From contig CALWPY010000005.1 of the NCBI GenBank assembly GCA_944383545.1, positions 62,001-126,000 on the forward strand: a stretch of DNA of 64,000 nucleotides, given 5' to 3'. A program made the position numbers and the translations under genes. Below the pieces are notes generated by a model, which saw only the letters and a list, made by a program, of their open reading frames with translations, was not told the origin of the DNA and did not search any database. Source of the stretch: an uncultured Lachnospiraceae bacterium. Lineage in GTDB: Bacteria > Bacillota > Clostridia > Lachnospirales > Lachnospiraceae. Each line of letters opens with the position of its first letter. Position 1 is the first letter of the stretch. This document shows, piece by piece, positions 36,632-50,177 of the stretch.

Positions 36632-37405
36632 ATGCGTGAAACAGTACTTATTACGGGAGCATCAAGCGGACTCGGTCTTGAATTTGCAAAAATATTTGCA
36701 TACAAAAGATGTAATCTTGTACTTGTTGCAAGAAATGAAGAAAAGCTTCTGGAAATAAAAAAGAAGCTCGAAAAGAAATATGACACACACGTTGAGGTTT
36801 TTCCTCAGGATTTAACCGGAGAGGACGCCGCAAAAAACATCTATTACTTTACATCTTCAAAGGGAATTGATATTGACATACTTGTAAATAATGCGGGATT
36901 TGGAGACTTTGGAAAATTTTCCGAATCCGATTTAAAAAAGCAGACGGACATGATAGAAGTAAACGTAACTTCGCTTGTAAAATTATGCCGTCTCTATGTG
37001 AGACCAATGATTAAGCAGAAATATGGAAGAATTTTAAATGTTTCATCAATAGCTGCCTTTCAGCCGGGACCTCTTATGCCCGTCTACTACTCCACAAAGG
37101 CATTTGTACTTTCCTTTACGGAAGCTCTTTCAGTGGAATTAAGAGGCACGGGAGTTCATGTCACTGCCCTCTGCCCCGGCCCTACCGTAACAGACTTTGC
37201 CAACAGGGCAAATCTCGAACACTCGGGACTTTTCAAAAACCTAAAGAACGCCTCTGCAAGAGACGTATGCATTTACGGCTATAAACAGATGATGAAAAAT
37301 AAGGTCGTTGTAATTCCGGGTAAATTAAACAAACTCGGCATAATGGCATCAAAGCATCTTCCAAGAAGCATAGTAAAATACGCTGTATATCTGATTCAGA
37401 AGTAG
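36632..37405 (+). CDS. Short-chain dehydrogenase/reductase
   Basis: The start is ATG 36632 (MRETVLITGASSGLG), placed by GGGAGG 7 bases upstream; longer starts overlap that site. The 257-residue classical SDR has TGASSGLG at 8-15 (NADP-type loop), NNAGFG, VSSIAAF and YYSTKAF with catalytic Tyr and Lys. The family (YqjQ/DltE-like) includes many oxidoreductases with unknown substrates. It is divergent from larC and followed by a strong terminator, so it is a single-gene unit. Confidence 0.92.
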   Translation: MRETVLITGASSGLGLEFAKIFAYKRCNLVLVARNEEKLLEIKKKLEKKYDTHVEVFPQDLTGEDAAKNIYYFTSSKGIDIDILVNNAGFGDFGKFSESDLKKQTDMIEVNVTSLVKLCRLYVRPMIKQKYGRILNVSSIAAFQPGPLMPVYYSTKAFVLSFTEALSVELRGTGVHVTALCPGPTVTDFANRANLEHSGLFKNLKNASARDVCIYGYKQMMKNKVVVIPGKLNKLGIMASKHLPRSIVKYAVYLIQK

Positions 37406-37443
37406 GCAGAGGATATATTTTTCTTACGTACAAAATATCGAAA

Positions 37444-37493
37444 CTTACTGTATGTTATATAAGCAGATGTCAGCTTATATAATATACAATAAG
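37444..37493. terminator. Bidirectional terminator between SDR and Hsp70 genes
   Basis: Twenty-one-base arms (37444-37464 and 37473-37493) pair with two G-U wobbles around an 8-base loop. The plus side continues into TTCATTCGTTTTGTTC. The two flanking genes converge on it. Confidence 0.85.
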
Positions 37494-37532
37494 TTCATTC
37501 GTTTTGTTCATAAAAAATATAGATTTAATCTT

Positions 37533-39230
37533 CTACAGCTCCTCAGAGTTTTCTATGGATTCAAAGAATTCTTTCAACACTTCCCTCGCGTCCTGTATCT
37601 TAAGCTTATCCTGCGTATCCAGTACGCTTTCAAATTCCATGATTCTGCTTTCAATCAGTCTTCGCATGTCTCCCACTGCCTCTTCATAAAGTCTTTCTCC
37701 TTTAAAAAGAAGGAGTTTGTTTTCTTCCTGTTCTCTTGGGGGGATTTTTAATTCTGCAAGTGAAGCAAGTCTTTCTTCGATTTCCTCATCTGTCATGTCT
37801 GTTTCTTCATTTTTTATTACCATACGCTTTGTAACTTTGGTAGAGACTACCTTTACTATGACCTCAAGTATGGAATTTACGTCATAAGTATATGTTATGT
37901 CAACTGCTTCCTTGCCCTCAGGGCCGATTGGTACAGGTACATTTATTTCTCCAAGGTATACATTATTAATAGAAAGTCTGCTTTCTCCCTGAAGTATCTG
38001 TACTCTGATATTTGTCTGGTTATCGCTTGCAGTGTATACTCTTTCCGTACGGCTTACCGGTATTACTGTGTTTCTCTCTATTATAGGCAGATAATGCCCC
38101 GGCTCCTTATATCCGCCCTGACGTGTGACGCACACTTCCGTACCAAGGGTAAACGGACATACATCAGTAAGCACCATTTCCTTTACTGCTTCATTTCTTT
38201 CCTTCATCGCAGCCTGCATTGCAGCGCCTACGGCTACTACTTCATCAGGATTTATGCTCGTATTTGGGATTCTTCCGAAAAGCCTGCTGACAAACCTTCT
38301 TACTATGGAGAGTTTTGTGGCACCGCCTACAAGAATAACCTCATCAATATCCTTAAGCTTAATACCTGCATCTTTAAGGCTTCTTTCCACAGGCTTTTTA
38401 ATCTTATTTAAAAGAATCTGGCATGAAGCTTCGTAATCATCTTCATTTACCTCATACTCATATACTTCATCACCGATTTTACACTTCATTACAGAAGTTT
38501 TACTGTCGGCAAATCCCATCTTGCAGAGCTCTGCCGCTCTTATTATATGGGACATGGTTTTCCTGTCAATGTCCTTTTCGTCCAACTCTTTTTCACGCAA
38601 AAACATCTGCACAAGTACCTGTGTGAAATCTTCACCACCTAAATAATTATCTCCGGCAACTGCCCTTACTTCCATAATATTGTGGTAAAGCTCCAGAATA
38701 GATACATCAAATGTTCCGCCTCCAAGGTCAAATACCAGAAACTTTGTATCTGCATTTTTCTTATCCAGTCCATAGGCAATGGCTGCGGCAGTAGGCTCAC
38801 TTACTATACGTTCTACTATAAAGCCTGCCATCTCCCCTGCTTTTTTTGTTGCCTTTCTCTGTGCATCGTTAAAATAAGCAGGAACGCTTATAACCGCTTC
38901 CTCTATTTCAGTTTCAAGATAAGCTTCTGCATCCTCTTTGAGAGATTTAAGGATAATACTTGAAAGCTCCACTGCAGAAAACTCCTTTTCTCCGAGATGA
39001 AATACCTTGTTTGTTCCCATGCTTCTTTTAAATACGGAAACTGTATCATCAGGATATGTACTTTTTCTTTCTCTTGCAGTCTCACCCACATAGACATTAT
39101 TATCTTTGTCAACGCTTATAACTGATGGTGTAAGATGTTTTCCCAGTTTATTGGGTATTATTACTGCCTTCTCACCATCAAAATATGATATAAGACTGTT
39201 TGTTGTACCTAAATCAATTCCTACTATCAT
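37533..39230 (-). CDS. Hsp70-family chaperone, HscC-like
   Basis: A 565-residue Hsp70, shorter than DnaK (about 610-640). The ATPase domain has GIDLGTTNS (4-12), VFDLGGGTFDVSIL and the VILVGGATKLSIVRRF hinge. The substrate domain runs from about 385, with a short C-terminal lid and no EEVD-like end. Length and make-up fit the HscC branch. It overlaps the J-domain/TPR gene by four bases (ATGA), so the two are made together. In E. coli HscC works with dedicated J proteins DjlB/DjlC, so a private chaperone pair is inferred. Clients unknown. Confidence 0.9.
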   Translation of the reverse strand: MIVGIDLGTTNSLISYFDGEKAVIIPNKLGKHLTPSVISVDKDNNVYVGETARERKSTYPDDTVSVFKRSMGTNKVFHLGEKEFSAVELSSIILKSLKEDAEAYLETEIEEAVISVPAYFNDAQRKATKKAGEMAGFIVERIVSEPTAAAIAYGLDKKNADTKFLVFDLGGGTFDVSILELYHNIMEVRAVAGDNYLGGEDFTQVLVQMFLREKELDEKDIDRKTMSHIIRAAELCKMGFADSKTSVMKCKIGDEVYEYEVNEDDYEASCQILLNKIKKPVERSLKDAGIKLKDIDEVILVGGATKLSIVRRFVSRLFGRIPNTSINPDEVVAVGAAMQAAMKERNEAVKEMVLTDVCPFTLGTEVCVTRQGGYKEPGHYLPIIERNTVIPVSRTERVYTASDNQTNIRVQILQGESRLSINNVYLGEINVPVPIGPEGKEAVDITYTYDVNSILEVIVKVVSTKVTKRMVIKNEETDMTDEEIEERLASLAELKIPPREQEENKLLLFKGERLYEEAVGDMRRLIESRIMEFESVLDTQDKLKIQDAREVLKEFFESIENSEEL

Positions 39231-42200
39231 TTTTTCTTTAACCTCTTTAAACTTTCCTCACATTCACGGTCATATCCGACCAATTTTAATGCCTGTGAAT
39301 ATGAAAGAATTGCTTCATCATTTTTACCTTCTGCCTCAAGAAGTTTACCCATTTCTATATATGCGTCAGCACATTTCCCGTAAAAACAGCCTGCACATCT
39401 TACTGAGCCAAGCGCTTTATTTAAATATTCTCTTGCCTTTAAATAATTTTTCCTTACCCGCTCAACTCTTGCCAGTGCCACATAATCTTCCGGAGTAGAA
39501 GGATTTCCTATTCTATTTAAACATTGCTTTATATATCTCTGTACGCGTCCGGCAGATGCAAACTGTCTGGATGCCACTTCGGCAAGCTCGCTGTAATAAT
39601 TATTCTCATTATTCTTATCCGCTTCTACCGCCTGCAGATAATATTTTTCTGCTTTTGCATACTTGCCTTTTTGCATATACATTTCGGCAATGACTGAGTA
39701 AAAACTGCTGTCGGCAAGCTTGTTTTTTTCTGCTCTTGCAAGTACCTTCAAGGCATGTTCCAGATTTCCGGTATCAAGAGCCTGTCTTAACACCCTGTAA
39801 TACACGGACCTTCTGTCATCCTCATCTTCTATTTTTGCTTTGGCAAGAATGTCGGCGGCTTCCACGATACGCTTCATTCTCTGCAAAAGTCTTGAATACC
39901 TAATCACAATGTCTGCTTCATTGTCATATTTCTCCATACATTCCAGATATACCTTTTCGGCATCGGAAAATCTCATCAGACATTCAAAACTAAGTGCCTT
40001 TTGAAGCATAACTTCTTTTATATAATTTTCATTTATAACAGGCAGGGCTTTATCCAGATATGTTAATGCCTCCTCATAATCGCCCATTATATTTGAAGTA
40101 ACTCCCAAAAGCTTTAAAATATATCCGTTTCCCTTGTTTAGAGCAAAAGCCTTGAGAAAATCTTCCTTTGCTTCTTTATAAAGTCTTTTGTATTTATAAA
40201 GAATTCCTCTGTTAAAATAATAATAATCATCATCAGGAGATATTTCAAGATGAATGGTAAATTGCTCAATAGCCTGATTTATCATCATTTTTTCTTTATA
40301 TATAAGACCAAGAAGCGCGTGTCCGATACGGGTTTCAGGATATATGTCTATAAGCTCATTATATATCCTCATGGCTTCATCTTTATTATCTTTTTCTTCA
40401 TAACATGTAGCCCAGAGTGAGTAAAATCTGTCATAATCCTTTTCTGTCACATCAGATTTTTCATCCACAATATTTTTATGTATTTCTTCAAGCATTTTAA
40501 CTGCATCATCATAGTTTTTGTCACGCTCAATAAGAAGTCTTGCACTGTACATTTTCATTATATCAGATGCTATATCGAGTGCACTATATCTGTTAATTAC
40601 AGCCTGAACATTATCATAAGCTTTAACATTAAAGAATATCTTTATTTCGGTCTTATAAGGATTAATTATATACGGGTATATTCTGATTGCCTTTTCGCAG
40701 ACATCCAGGGCTTCCCTGTACATTCCCATTTCATACAATGACTTAGCCTTATAATCATGAGCCGTGTAGCTTACTTTGTCCCTTTTTTCAAGCTCGTTGC
40801 ACATTTCAATACACTTTTCATAATTTTTCTTTTCAAATTCCAGCTCACATTTTGCCTCATATGAAAGGATAATTTCTTCATGCTCATGTGCCAAAGCATA
40901 ATCTATATATTCTTCTGCCTTTTCATAATCTGCTTTTTTCAGATAGCAGTCACCTATAAGGAAATTTACATACGGATAGCGTTTTTTCTTTTTTAACGTC
41001 TCCTCACTGTCATCATTTTCATCAAGTTTTTCTATTTCTTTTTTCCATATTTCAAAACAGGAAAGAGCCTCATCAATATCATTTAAACAAAGATAAGACC
41101 TGCCCTTTACGTTATTATATTCACACATATTTTCCGAATCGGGTTTGAAACTGTCCAGAATATCCACAGCCTCTGCAAATTTATAGCTCTGGTAATAAGA
41201 CCATGCCATTTCCATTCGGATTTTATTATCTTCAGGGTTTTCCTCAAGTTTTTCTTTATAATTATTTATTATACCTTCATTTGCCTGAAGAAGACCGGCA
41301 ATCACGACATTATCATAATGATTTACCTTCATAAGTTCTATGAAAATATCTCTTGCCTTCTCAAATTCATTTTTAAGCAAATAAATTTCTGCTTTTTTAT
41401 ATCTTGTGGTATTGTCGTCAGGGTTTAGTTTAAAGGCTTCTTCATAGCACTTTTCAGCAGTATCAATATCTGAAAGTTCCAGATATACATCACCTCTGCA
41501 AATTATAATCCGCATTTTATCAGGATATTTCACATATAATGAATCAATAATTTCCCTTGCTTTTTCATTTTCACCCTTTTGCTGCAGATTTCTCACCTTA
41601 AGCAAATCTAAAAACGGATTATATACATCGCTTTCCGAAAGCTCGGAAATAAGCTTATCCTGATCCTCAATTTTCTGATTTCTTACAGCAGATTCCAGCT
41701 TGTAATACTTATTTATATACGAATCATAATCTGCATACGGGTCTCCTTCAAAAAGGCTGTAGTCGAGCAAATCATCATAAATTGAATTATTTATTATATA
41801 ATCTATAAAATCTGAAGTATATCTTTCCGAAAGCTCATCCTTTCTTTCATCAATGGAATACTGATTCACAAGCAGTTTAAATACAGGGCTTGGAAGCTGA
41901 TAATTTTCCGAAATGAACTTTAATATTATATCCAGCGCTTCCTCAGAAGTATCCAGAGATATGCAGTAATCCGTATTTAAAATTTTTCTCCATTCATCTA
42001 CGGATATTCTTCTATAAAAATTTGCATAGAGCTCCTTCAGGGTGTCATACAATTTTTCGGAAAGCGTTTCCGTTTTTTCTGTTTCAGCAGCAGCTTCTTC
42101 TGCTTCATCAGCATAATTATTTGCCTCGTCAAATGCCCTTCTGAGCTCCATAAATCCCTGAGCGTCATCCTCAGGATTTACAAAAGTAAGCTTCTCTCTG

Positions 42201-42265
42201 TATGCCCTTTTTATTTCATTTTTATCCTTGGTTTTTTCTATATCTAAAACTTTCCAAATATCCAC
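39227..42265 (-). CDS. Large TPR protein with degenerate N-terminal J domain
   Basis: A 1012-residue protein starting with GTG 42265 (GAGGGG 9 bases upstream). Residues 1-55 form a J-domain-like unit (WKVLDIEKTKDKNEIKRAYR...FMELRRAFDEA), but the HPD tripeptide is replaced by N30-P31-E32. From about 200 to the end the protein is almost all TPR repeats; at least ten are clear, for example DSSFYSVIAEMYMQKGKYAKA and ADAYIEMGKLLEAEGKNDEA. It probably acts as a scaffold that delivers clients to the adjoining Hsp70. No signal peptide or membrane helix is visible. Similar DjlB/DjlC-like proteins also vary at HPD. Confidence 0.88.
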   Translation of the reverse strand: MDIWKVLDIEKTKDKNEIKRAYREKLTFVNPEDDAQGFMELRRAFDEANNYADEAEEAAAETEKTETLSEKLYDTLKELYANFYRRISVDEWRKILNTDYCISLDTSEEALDIILKFISENYQLPSPVFKLLVNQYSIDERKDELSERYTSDFIDYIINNSIYDDLLDYSLFEGDPYADYDSYINKYYKLESAVRNQKIEDQDKLISELSESDVYNPFLDLLKVRNLQQKGENEKAREIIDSLYVKYPDKMRIIICRGDVYLELSDIDTAEKCYEEAFKLNPDDNTTRYKKAEIYLLKNEFEKARDIFIELMKVNHYDNVVIAGLLQANEGIINNYKEKLEENPEDNKIRMEMAWSYYQSYKFAEAVDILDSFKPDSENMCEYNNVKGRSYLCLNDIDEALSCFEIWKKEIEKLDENDDSEETLKKKKRYPYVNFLIGDCYLKKADYEKAEEYIDYALAHEHEEIILSYEAKCELEFEKKNYEKCIEMCNELEKRDKVSYTAHDYKAKSLYEMGMYREALDVCEKAIRIYPYIINPYKTEIKIFFNVKAYDNVQAVINRYSALDIASDIMKMYSARLLIERDKNYDDAVKMLEEIHKNIVDEKSDVTEKDYDRFYSLWATCYEEKDNKDEAMRIYNELIDIYPETRIGHALLGLIYKEKMMINQAIEQFTIHLEISPDDDYYYFNRGILYKYKRLYKEAKEDFLKAFALNKGNGYILKLLGVTSNIMGDYEEALTYLDKALPVINENYIKEVMLQKALSFECLMRFSDAEKVYLECMEKYDNEADIVIRYSRLLQRMKRIVEAADILAKAKIEDEDDRRSVYYRVLRQALDTGNLEHALKVLARAEKNKLADSSFYSVIAEMYMQKGKYAKAEKYYLQAVEADKNNENNYYSELAEVASRQFASAGRVQRYIKQCLNRIGNPSTPEDYVALARVERVRKNYLKAREYLNKALGSVRCAGCFYGKCADAYIEMGKLLEAEGKNDEAILSYSQALKLVGYDRECEESLKRLKKK

Positions 42266-42305
42266 TAAACATTTCCCCTCAATAATTTTCTAATACGTTA
42301 AATAA

Positions 42306-42327
42306 GGCAGGCACCTTTATGCCCGCC
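42306..42327 (-). terminator. Intrinsic terminator after icd
   Basis: Eight-base arms (42306-42313, 42320-42327) with one wobble and a 6-base loop; on the minus strand followed by TTATTTAACG. It lies 20 bases past the icd stop. Confidence 0.75.
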
Positions 42328-42346
42328 TCATAATGTCTGCTAAATT

Positions 42347-43555
42347 CTATAAAGATTCCTCAAGTGTTTCTCTTATGGCCTTAATAAAATTCTCACTGTT
42401 AAGTACTGTAACATCTTTAAGTGAAGTTATAAGGGCAAGGTCTTTTGTCATCTTTCCGTCTTCAATAGTCTTAATTGTCGCCTTTTCAAGCTTGTCAGCA
42501 AATTCAGAAAGTTCAGGAAGGTTGTCTAACTCTCCTCTCTTTCTTAAAGCACCTGTCCATGCAAAAATAGTTGCAACTGAGTTAGTTGAAGTTTCCTCAC
42601 CCTTTAAGTGCTTGTAATAATGTCTCTGCACTGTTCCGTGTGCCGCTTCATACTCATAATTTCCATCAGGTGAAACAAGTACCGAAGTCATCATTGCAAG
42701 TGAGCCGCATGCTGAAGATATCATATCACTCATAACATCTCCGTCATAATTCTTGCATGCCCATATGTATCCGCCTTTAGACTTCATAACTCTGGCTACG
42801 GCATCATCAATTAAAGTATAGAAATACTCAATTCCTGCAGCATCAAATTTTTCTTTGTACTCGGCATCAAATATTTCCTGGAATATATCCTTAAATGTAT
42901 GGTCATATTTCTTTGATATGGTGTCCTTTGTGGCAAACCATAAATCCTGTTTTGTATCAAGTGCATAATTAAAACAGCTTCTTGCAAAGCTTTCTATAGA
43001 CTTATTTATATTATGCATACCCTGAATAATTCCGGCTGAATCAAACTCATGAATAAGCTCTCTGGTTTCTGTTCCGTCTGCTGCAGTAAATACAAGCTCT
43101 GCTTTTCCCGGTCCCGGAATCTTCATCTCAGTTCCCTTATATACATCACCATATGCATGACGTGCAATGGTTATAGGTTTCTCCCAGTTCTTAACACAAG
43201 GCTCAATTCCCTTTACCTGTATAGGAGCACGGAATACTGTTCCGTCCAAGATAGCTCTTATTGTTCCGTTAGGGCTCTTCCACATCTTCTTTAAATCATA
43301 CTCTGTCATTCTTGCAGCATTAGGAGTAATGGTCGCACATTTAACTGCAACTCCGTATTTCTTAGTAGCATATGCCGAATCAAAAGTTACTTTATCATCA
43401 GTCTCATTTCTATAGTCAAGTCCCAAATCATAATATTCGGTCTTTAAGTCAATAAAAGGAAGGAGCAGTTCATCCTTTATCATCTTCCAGAGAATACGTG
43501 TCATCTCATCTCCGTCCATCTCTACAAGCGGAGTAGTCATTTTAATTTTTTCCAT
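42347..43555 (-). CDS. icd: Isocitrate dehydrogenase (NADP-dependent)
   Basis: A 402-residue dimeric type II isocitrate dehydrogenase, like the eukaryotic and Thermotoga enzymes. It oxidises isocitrate to 2-oxoglutarate and CO2. The N terminus ([16 protein letters not shown]) and the substrate motif [11 protein letters not shown] are characteristic. So are [20 protein letters not shown] (key part NYDGDVMSD) and [17 protein letters not shown] lies before the ATG. It is monocistronic with its own terminator. It supplies 2-oxoglutarate for glutamate synthesis together with citrate synthase. Confidence 0.96.
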   Translation of the reverse strand: MEKIKMTTPLVEMDGDEMTRILWKMIKDELLLPFIDLKTEYYDLGLDYRNETDDKVTFDSAYATKKYGVAVKCATITPNAARMTEYDLKKMWKSPNGTIRAILDGTVFRAPIQVKGIEPCVKNWEKPITIARHAYGDVYKGTEMKIPGPGKAELVFTAADGTETRELIHEFDSAGIIQGMHNINKSIESFARSCFNYALDTKQDLWFATKDTISKKYDHTFKDIFQEIFDAEYKEKFDAAGIEYFYTLIDDAVARVMKSKGGYIWACKNYDGDVMSDMISSACGSLAMMTSVLVSPDGNYEYEAAHGTVQRHYYKHLKGEETSTNSVATIFAWTGALRKRGELDNLPELSEFADKLEKATIKTIEDGKMTKDLALITSLKDVTVLNSENFIKAIRETLEESL

Positions 43556-43641
43556 ACATTTAAACCTCCTAAAATTATCTTCAACAGATATTTTAACACT
43601 TAGGATTTTAATTATCCACTTATTTTAGCAGGAATTTGATA

Positions 43642-44445
43642 CTAATTACTTAACTCTCGAAGATATTCTTCCATAACTTTAATAACTCCCTGATTTTCTC
43701 TGGTATCTGCAACGTGCTTTGCCATATCCTTTACTTCCTGCCTTGCTCCACCTATTGCATAGCTTTCCTCTGCGCAGTATAACATATCCAAATCGTTTAT
43801 ATTGTCTCCGAATGCCATGGTTTCATCTTTCCTGATACCGAGTATGTCCATAAGGGCCTTAAGGGCAGTTCCCTTGTTGCTGTCAGGCCTCGTACAGTCC
43901 ATCCACTGTATTCCCGCAGATGCAATTTTTATTCTCTTTTCCCATTTAGGTGAAAATCCTTCTTTTACAATGTTTTCTGCATTGTTATTATGATATATCG
44001 ACATCTTTACTATGCGGTCAGAAACAGGCTGAGTCAAATCTCCTATTGCCTCTATGTCAAATTTATAAGAATATTTCATCCATTCATACATTTCACCTTT
44101 ATCGGCACAGTATGACTTGTTAATTCCACAAAGCATAATATCACAGTCGGGAAGTTTTTTTGCATCATTAATCATTTCACATATCATATCGTGGTCCATT
44201 TCATATGCCTTTATTACATGGTTAATATCCCTCAGTATACCGCCGTTATCAGTAATATAATAAATATCATCCTTAACAGGCTCAAAAAGCCTCCTCAGGC
44301 TTGCAAACTGTCTTCCGCTTGCAGCAGCAAAAGTAATTCCGTGCCTTTTAAGCTCCTTAATTATATCATAAATACGTGTATCTATCCTGTCTGTTCCGTC
44401 GGGGACCAGTGTTCCGTCTACATCACTTGCAATAAGTTTAATCAT
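43642..44445 (-). CDS. Cof-type HAD-IIB phosphatase
   Basis: A 267-residue HAD hydrolase. Motif I is ASDVDGTLVPDG, motif II AASGRQ, and the end carries AFGDNINDLDML (motif IV). The large C2B cap lies between. Cof-type enzymes remove phosphate from sugar phosphates, FMN or PLP; specificity is not readable. It sits between icd and lacZ on the same strand, 54 bases from lacZ, so it may be the last gene of the gal/lac transcript. Confidence 0.9.
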   Translation of the reverse strand: MIKLIASDVDGTLVPDGTDRIDTRIYDIIKELKRHGITFAAASGRQFASLRRLFEPVKDDIYYITDNGGILRDINHVIKAYEMDHDMICEMINDAKKLPDCDIMLCGINKSYCADKGEMYEWMKYSYKFDIEAIGDLTQPVSDRIVKMSIYHNNNAENIVKEGFSPKWEKRIKIASAGIQWMDCTRPDSNKGTALKALMDILGIRKDETMAFGDNINDLDMLYCAEESYAIGGARQEVKDMAKHVADTRENQGVIKVMEEYLRELSN

Positions 44446-44499
44446 TTTTCAATAAATCCTTTCAGGTTTTATATATAATGTTCCCTTAGATGTAACATA

Positions 44500-47583
<3,084 letters not shown>

Positions 47584-47586
47584 CTA

Positions 47587-47638
47587 AAACATGAGAAACC
47601 TGCTCAATTTTATGTGAATAAGCTGATTTCTCATGTTT
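47587..47638 (-). terminator. Stem-loop between galT and lacZ
   Basis: Twelve-base perfect arms AAACATGAGAAA/TTTCTCATGTTT (47587-47598, 47627-47638) with a 28-base loop, directly after galT. The T-run beyond is weak, so it may be an attenuator or processing site that lowers lacZ expression rather than a full stop. Confidence 0.45.
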
Positions 47639-47659
47639 AGAATATAATTTATTATGTTT

Positions 47660-49153
47660 TTATATTGTATTTACAAATCTCATAAATGCTTCTCTTCCTT
47701 CAGGAGTGCATTTATAAACTCCTGCATCCTCAAGTACCTTAGTAAACGTAATTCCTACCTCTTTCTTAAGGATGTCCATAACATTATCCTTATTTATATC
47801 AGAATAATTATTTATAAATTTCTTAACCCAATCTGCATGCTTTTCAATTCTTTCATCAGAAGCAATATCTTTACCCTCCAGAATAAAATCTGCAACAAGG
47901 CTAAGCTCCTCCTTAAGTCTTGCCGGAAGTACCGCAAGTCCCATAACCTCTATAAGTCCGATGTTTTCTTTCTTAATGTTATGGTACTCACTGTGAGGAT
48001 GATAATAGCCCAACGGACATTCCTCCGTGGTAATGTTATTTCTTAAGACTAAATCAAGCTCAAACTTTCCGTCCTTTTTCCTGGCAATAGGAGTGATTGT
48101 ATTGTGAGGCTCTCCGTCTGTTTCAGCATATATAAATGCTTCCTCATCCGTATAGTTTCTCCATAAACCGAGTATATGGTCTCCAAGTTCTATAAGACGT
48201 TTGTCATCCTCATGTCTTATTCTTATAACCGACAGAGGCCATTTTACTATTCCTGCTTCTACATCCTCATAACCCGGTATTTCAAATTTCTTTTCATAAG
48301 GAGCTCTCTCCATGGCAAATTCATAATGTCCGCCCTGATAATGGTCATGGGAAAGTATTGAGCCGCCTACTATTGGAAGGTCTGCATTTGAGCCAAGGAA
48401 GTAATGCGGGAATATCTTTACAAAATCAAAAAGTTTTACAAAGGTATTCTTTTCAATCTTCATAGGTACATGCTGTCCGTTAAACACAATACAGTGCTCA
48501 TTATAATATACATAAGGTGAATACTGGAAAAACCAGTCACTGTCATTGATTGTAATTGGAATTATCCTGTGATTCTGTCTTGCAGGGTGATTCAATCTTC
48601 CTGCATATCCCTCATTTTCCCTGCACAAAAGGCACTTAGGATAATTGCTTGCCTTAAGAAGCTTTGCGGCAGCTATTGCCTTTGGGTCTTTCTCAGGCTT
48701 TGAAAGGTTTACTGAAATATCCAGCACCCCGTATTCACTGTCAACCGTCCATCTCATATCCTTTTTAATTCTGTCCCGTCTTATATAATTTGTTGCCTGC
48801 GAAAAAGCATAATAATAATCAGTTGCCTTCTCAGGGGATTCTTCATATATTTTGTTAAATTTTTCAATTACCGTGGCAGGTCTTGGTGTAAGGCAGTTCA
48901 TAATTTTTGTATCAAATAAATCACGGTATACAATTCCGTTTTCCTTCATTACACCGTTTTCATAAGCATAATCCAGAAGTTCATCCAGCACAGGCGCAAG
49001 CTCCACGTCTTTAAATTCCTTTTCTGAAGGCGTAAAGTCATCTTTACCTATTACTTCCAGAATCTGATTCAGGGTATAAGTTTTTTCACATTCCTGAATA
49101 AGCCCCTGCTCTATGCCGTACTGAACTAATTTTTCTACAGCTTCATCTACCAT
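47660..49153 (-). CDS. galT: UDP-glucose-hexose-1-phosphate uridylyltransferase (class II)
   Basis: The start is ATG 49153 (MVDEAVEKL), 8 bases after GGAGG; the frame is open to 49168. The 497-residue enzyme is the long Firmicutes-type GalT, unlike the 350-residue Gram-negative form. NHPARQNHRIIPI and GGSILSHDHYQGGHYEFA hold the active-site histidines, and LCRENEGYAGRLNHP is family-specific. It exchanges UMP between galactose-1-phosphate and UDP-glucose. Gene order galK-galE-galT-lacZ makes a Leloir cluster. Confidence 0.95.
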   Translation of the reverse strand: MVDEAVEKLVQYGIEQGLIQECEKTYTLNQILEVIGKDDFTPSEKEFKDVELAPVLDELLDYAYENGVMKENGIVYRDLFDTKIMNCLTPRPATVIEKFNKIYEESPEKATDYYYAFSQATNYIRRDRIKKDMRWTVDSEYGVLDISVNLSKPEKDPKAIAAAKLLKASNYPKCLLCRENEGYAGRLNHPARQNHRIIPITINDSDWFFQYSPYVYYNEHCIVFNGQHVPMKIEKNTFVKLFDFVKIFPHYFLGSNADLPIVGGSILSHDHYQGGHYEFAMERAPYEKKFEIPGYEDVEAGIVKWPLSVIRIRHEDDKRLIELGDHILGLWRNYTDEEAFIYAETDGEPHNTITPIARKKDGKFELDLVLRNNITTEECPLGYYHPHSEYHNIKKENIGLIEVMGLAVLPARLKEELSLVADFILEGKDIASDERIEKHADWVKKFINNYSDINKDNVMDILKKEVGITFTKVLEDAGVYKCTPEGREAFMRFVNTI

Positions 49154-49179
49154 ATCAAAATCCTCCATTACCTAAATCT

Positions 49180-50172
49180 TTACTTATCCATGTATCCGTC
49201 AGGATGTGTGCTGTGCCACTTCCATGCAGATGCAATAATCTCCTCTAAATCCGCATGCTCAGGCTTCCAGCCCAAAACTGTCTTTGCCTTTTCACTTGAA
49301 GCAATAAGCTGTGCAGGGTCACCTGCACGTCTCTCTGCCATTACCGCCTTAATTTCTTTTCCTGTTACCTTTCTTGCTGTTTCTATAACCTCATTTACGG
49401 TAAATCCTACGCCGTTTCCAAGATTAAATACATTGCTCTCATTTCCCTTCATAAGATAATCCACAGCAAGTATATGTGCCTGGGCAAGGTCCGTTACATG
49501 AATATAATCCCTTATACATGTTCCGTCCTTTGTATCATAATCATTTCCAAATACGGATATGGCTTCTCTCTTTCCGAGAGGCACCTGTAAAATAAGAGGA
49601 ATGAGGTGTGTCTCAGGATGATGGTCCTCACCTATCTCTCCGCTCTTATGAGCACCGCAGGCATTGAAATAACGAAGAGCCACATATTTGAGTCCATGCG
49701 CAACGTCCGTCCATTTCATCATCTTTTCCATGGAAAGCTTCGTTTCACCATATGTATTTGTAGGCTCTGTTTTGTCTGTCTCAAGAATAGGCACTCTCTC
49801 AGGCTCTCCGTATGTCGCTGCCGTTGACGAAAATACTATTTTCTTTACGTCATGCTCTATCATAACCTCAAGAAGTACCTTTGTTCCATACAGGTTATTG
49901 TCATAATACTTAAGAGGATTTACCATACTTTCTCCGACAAGGGAATTTGCAGCAAAATGAATTACCGCATCTATATTTTCTTTATCAAATACGTTTGTAA
50001 GAAATTCCTTATCACGGATATCTCCCTTATAAAATTTTGCATCCTTATGTACTGCCTTGATGTGTCCTGTTTCCAGACTGTCAACTATAACTACGTCATC
50101 GCCCTTGTCAATAAGCTCATAAACCGTATGTGAGCCGATATATCCTGCACCGCCGCAAACTAATACTGTCAT
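49180..50172 (-). CDS. galE: UDP-glucose 4-epimerase
   Basis: A 330-residue extended [17 protein letters not shown] (7-20) binds [12 protein letters not shown] carries the catalytic Ser/Thr region, and [11 protein letters not shown] holds the Tyr-x3-Lys pair. It interconverts UDP-galactose and UDP-glucose, closing the Leloir cycle and also supplying UDP-galactose for the nearby glycan genes. It starts five bases after galK and ends 26 bases before galT. Confidence 0.96.
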   Translation of the reverse strand: MTVLVCGGAGYIGSHTVYELIDKGDDVVIVDSLETGHIKAVHKDAKFYKGDIRDKEFLTNVFDKENIDAVIHFAANSLVGESMVNPLKYYDNNLYGTKVLLEVMIEHDVKKIVFSSTAATYGEPERVPILETDKTEPTNTYGETKLSMEKMMKWTDVAHGLKYVALRYFNACGAHKSGEIGEDHHPETHLIPLILQVPLGKREAISVFGNDYDTKDGTCIRDYIHVTDLAQAHILAVDYLMKGNESNVFNLGNGVGFTVNEVIETARKVTGKEIKAVMAERRAGDPAQLIASSEKAKTVLGWKPEHADLEEIIASAWKWHSTHPDGYMDK

Positions 50173-50177
50173 TTTAT

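Noticed and set aside
42266..42346. CIRCE or other heat-shock operator before the J-domain/Hsp70 genes
   Set aside because: No TTAGCACTC-type inverted repeat is present; the only structure is the icd terminator.
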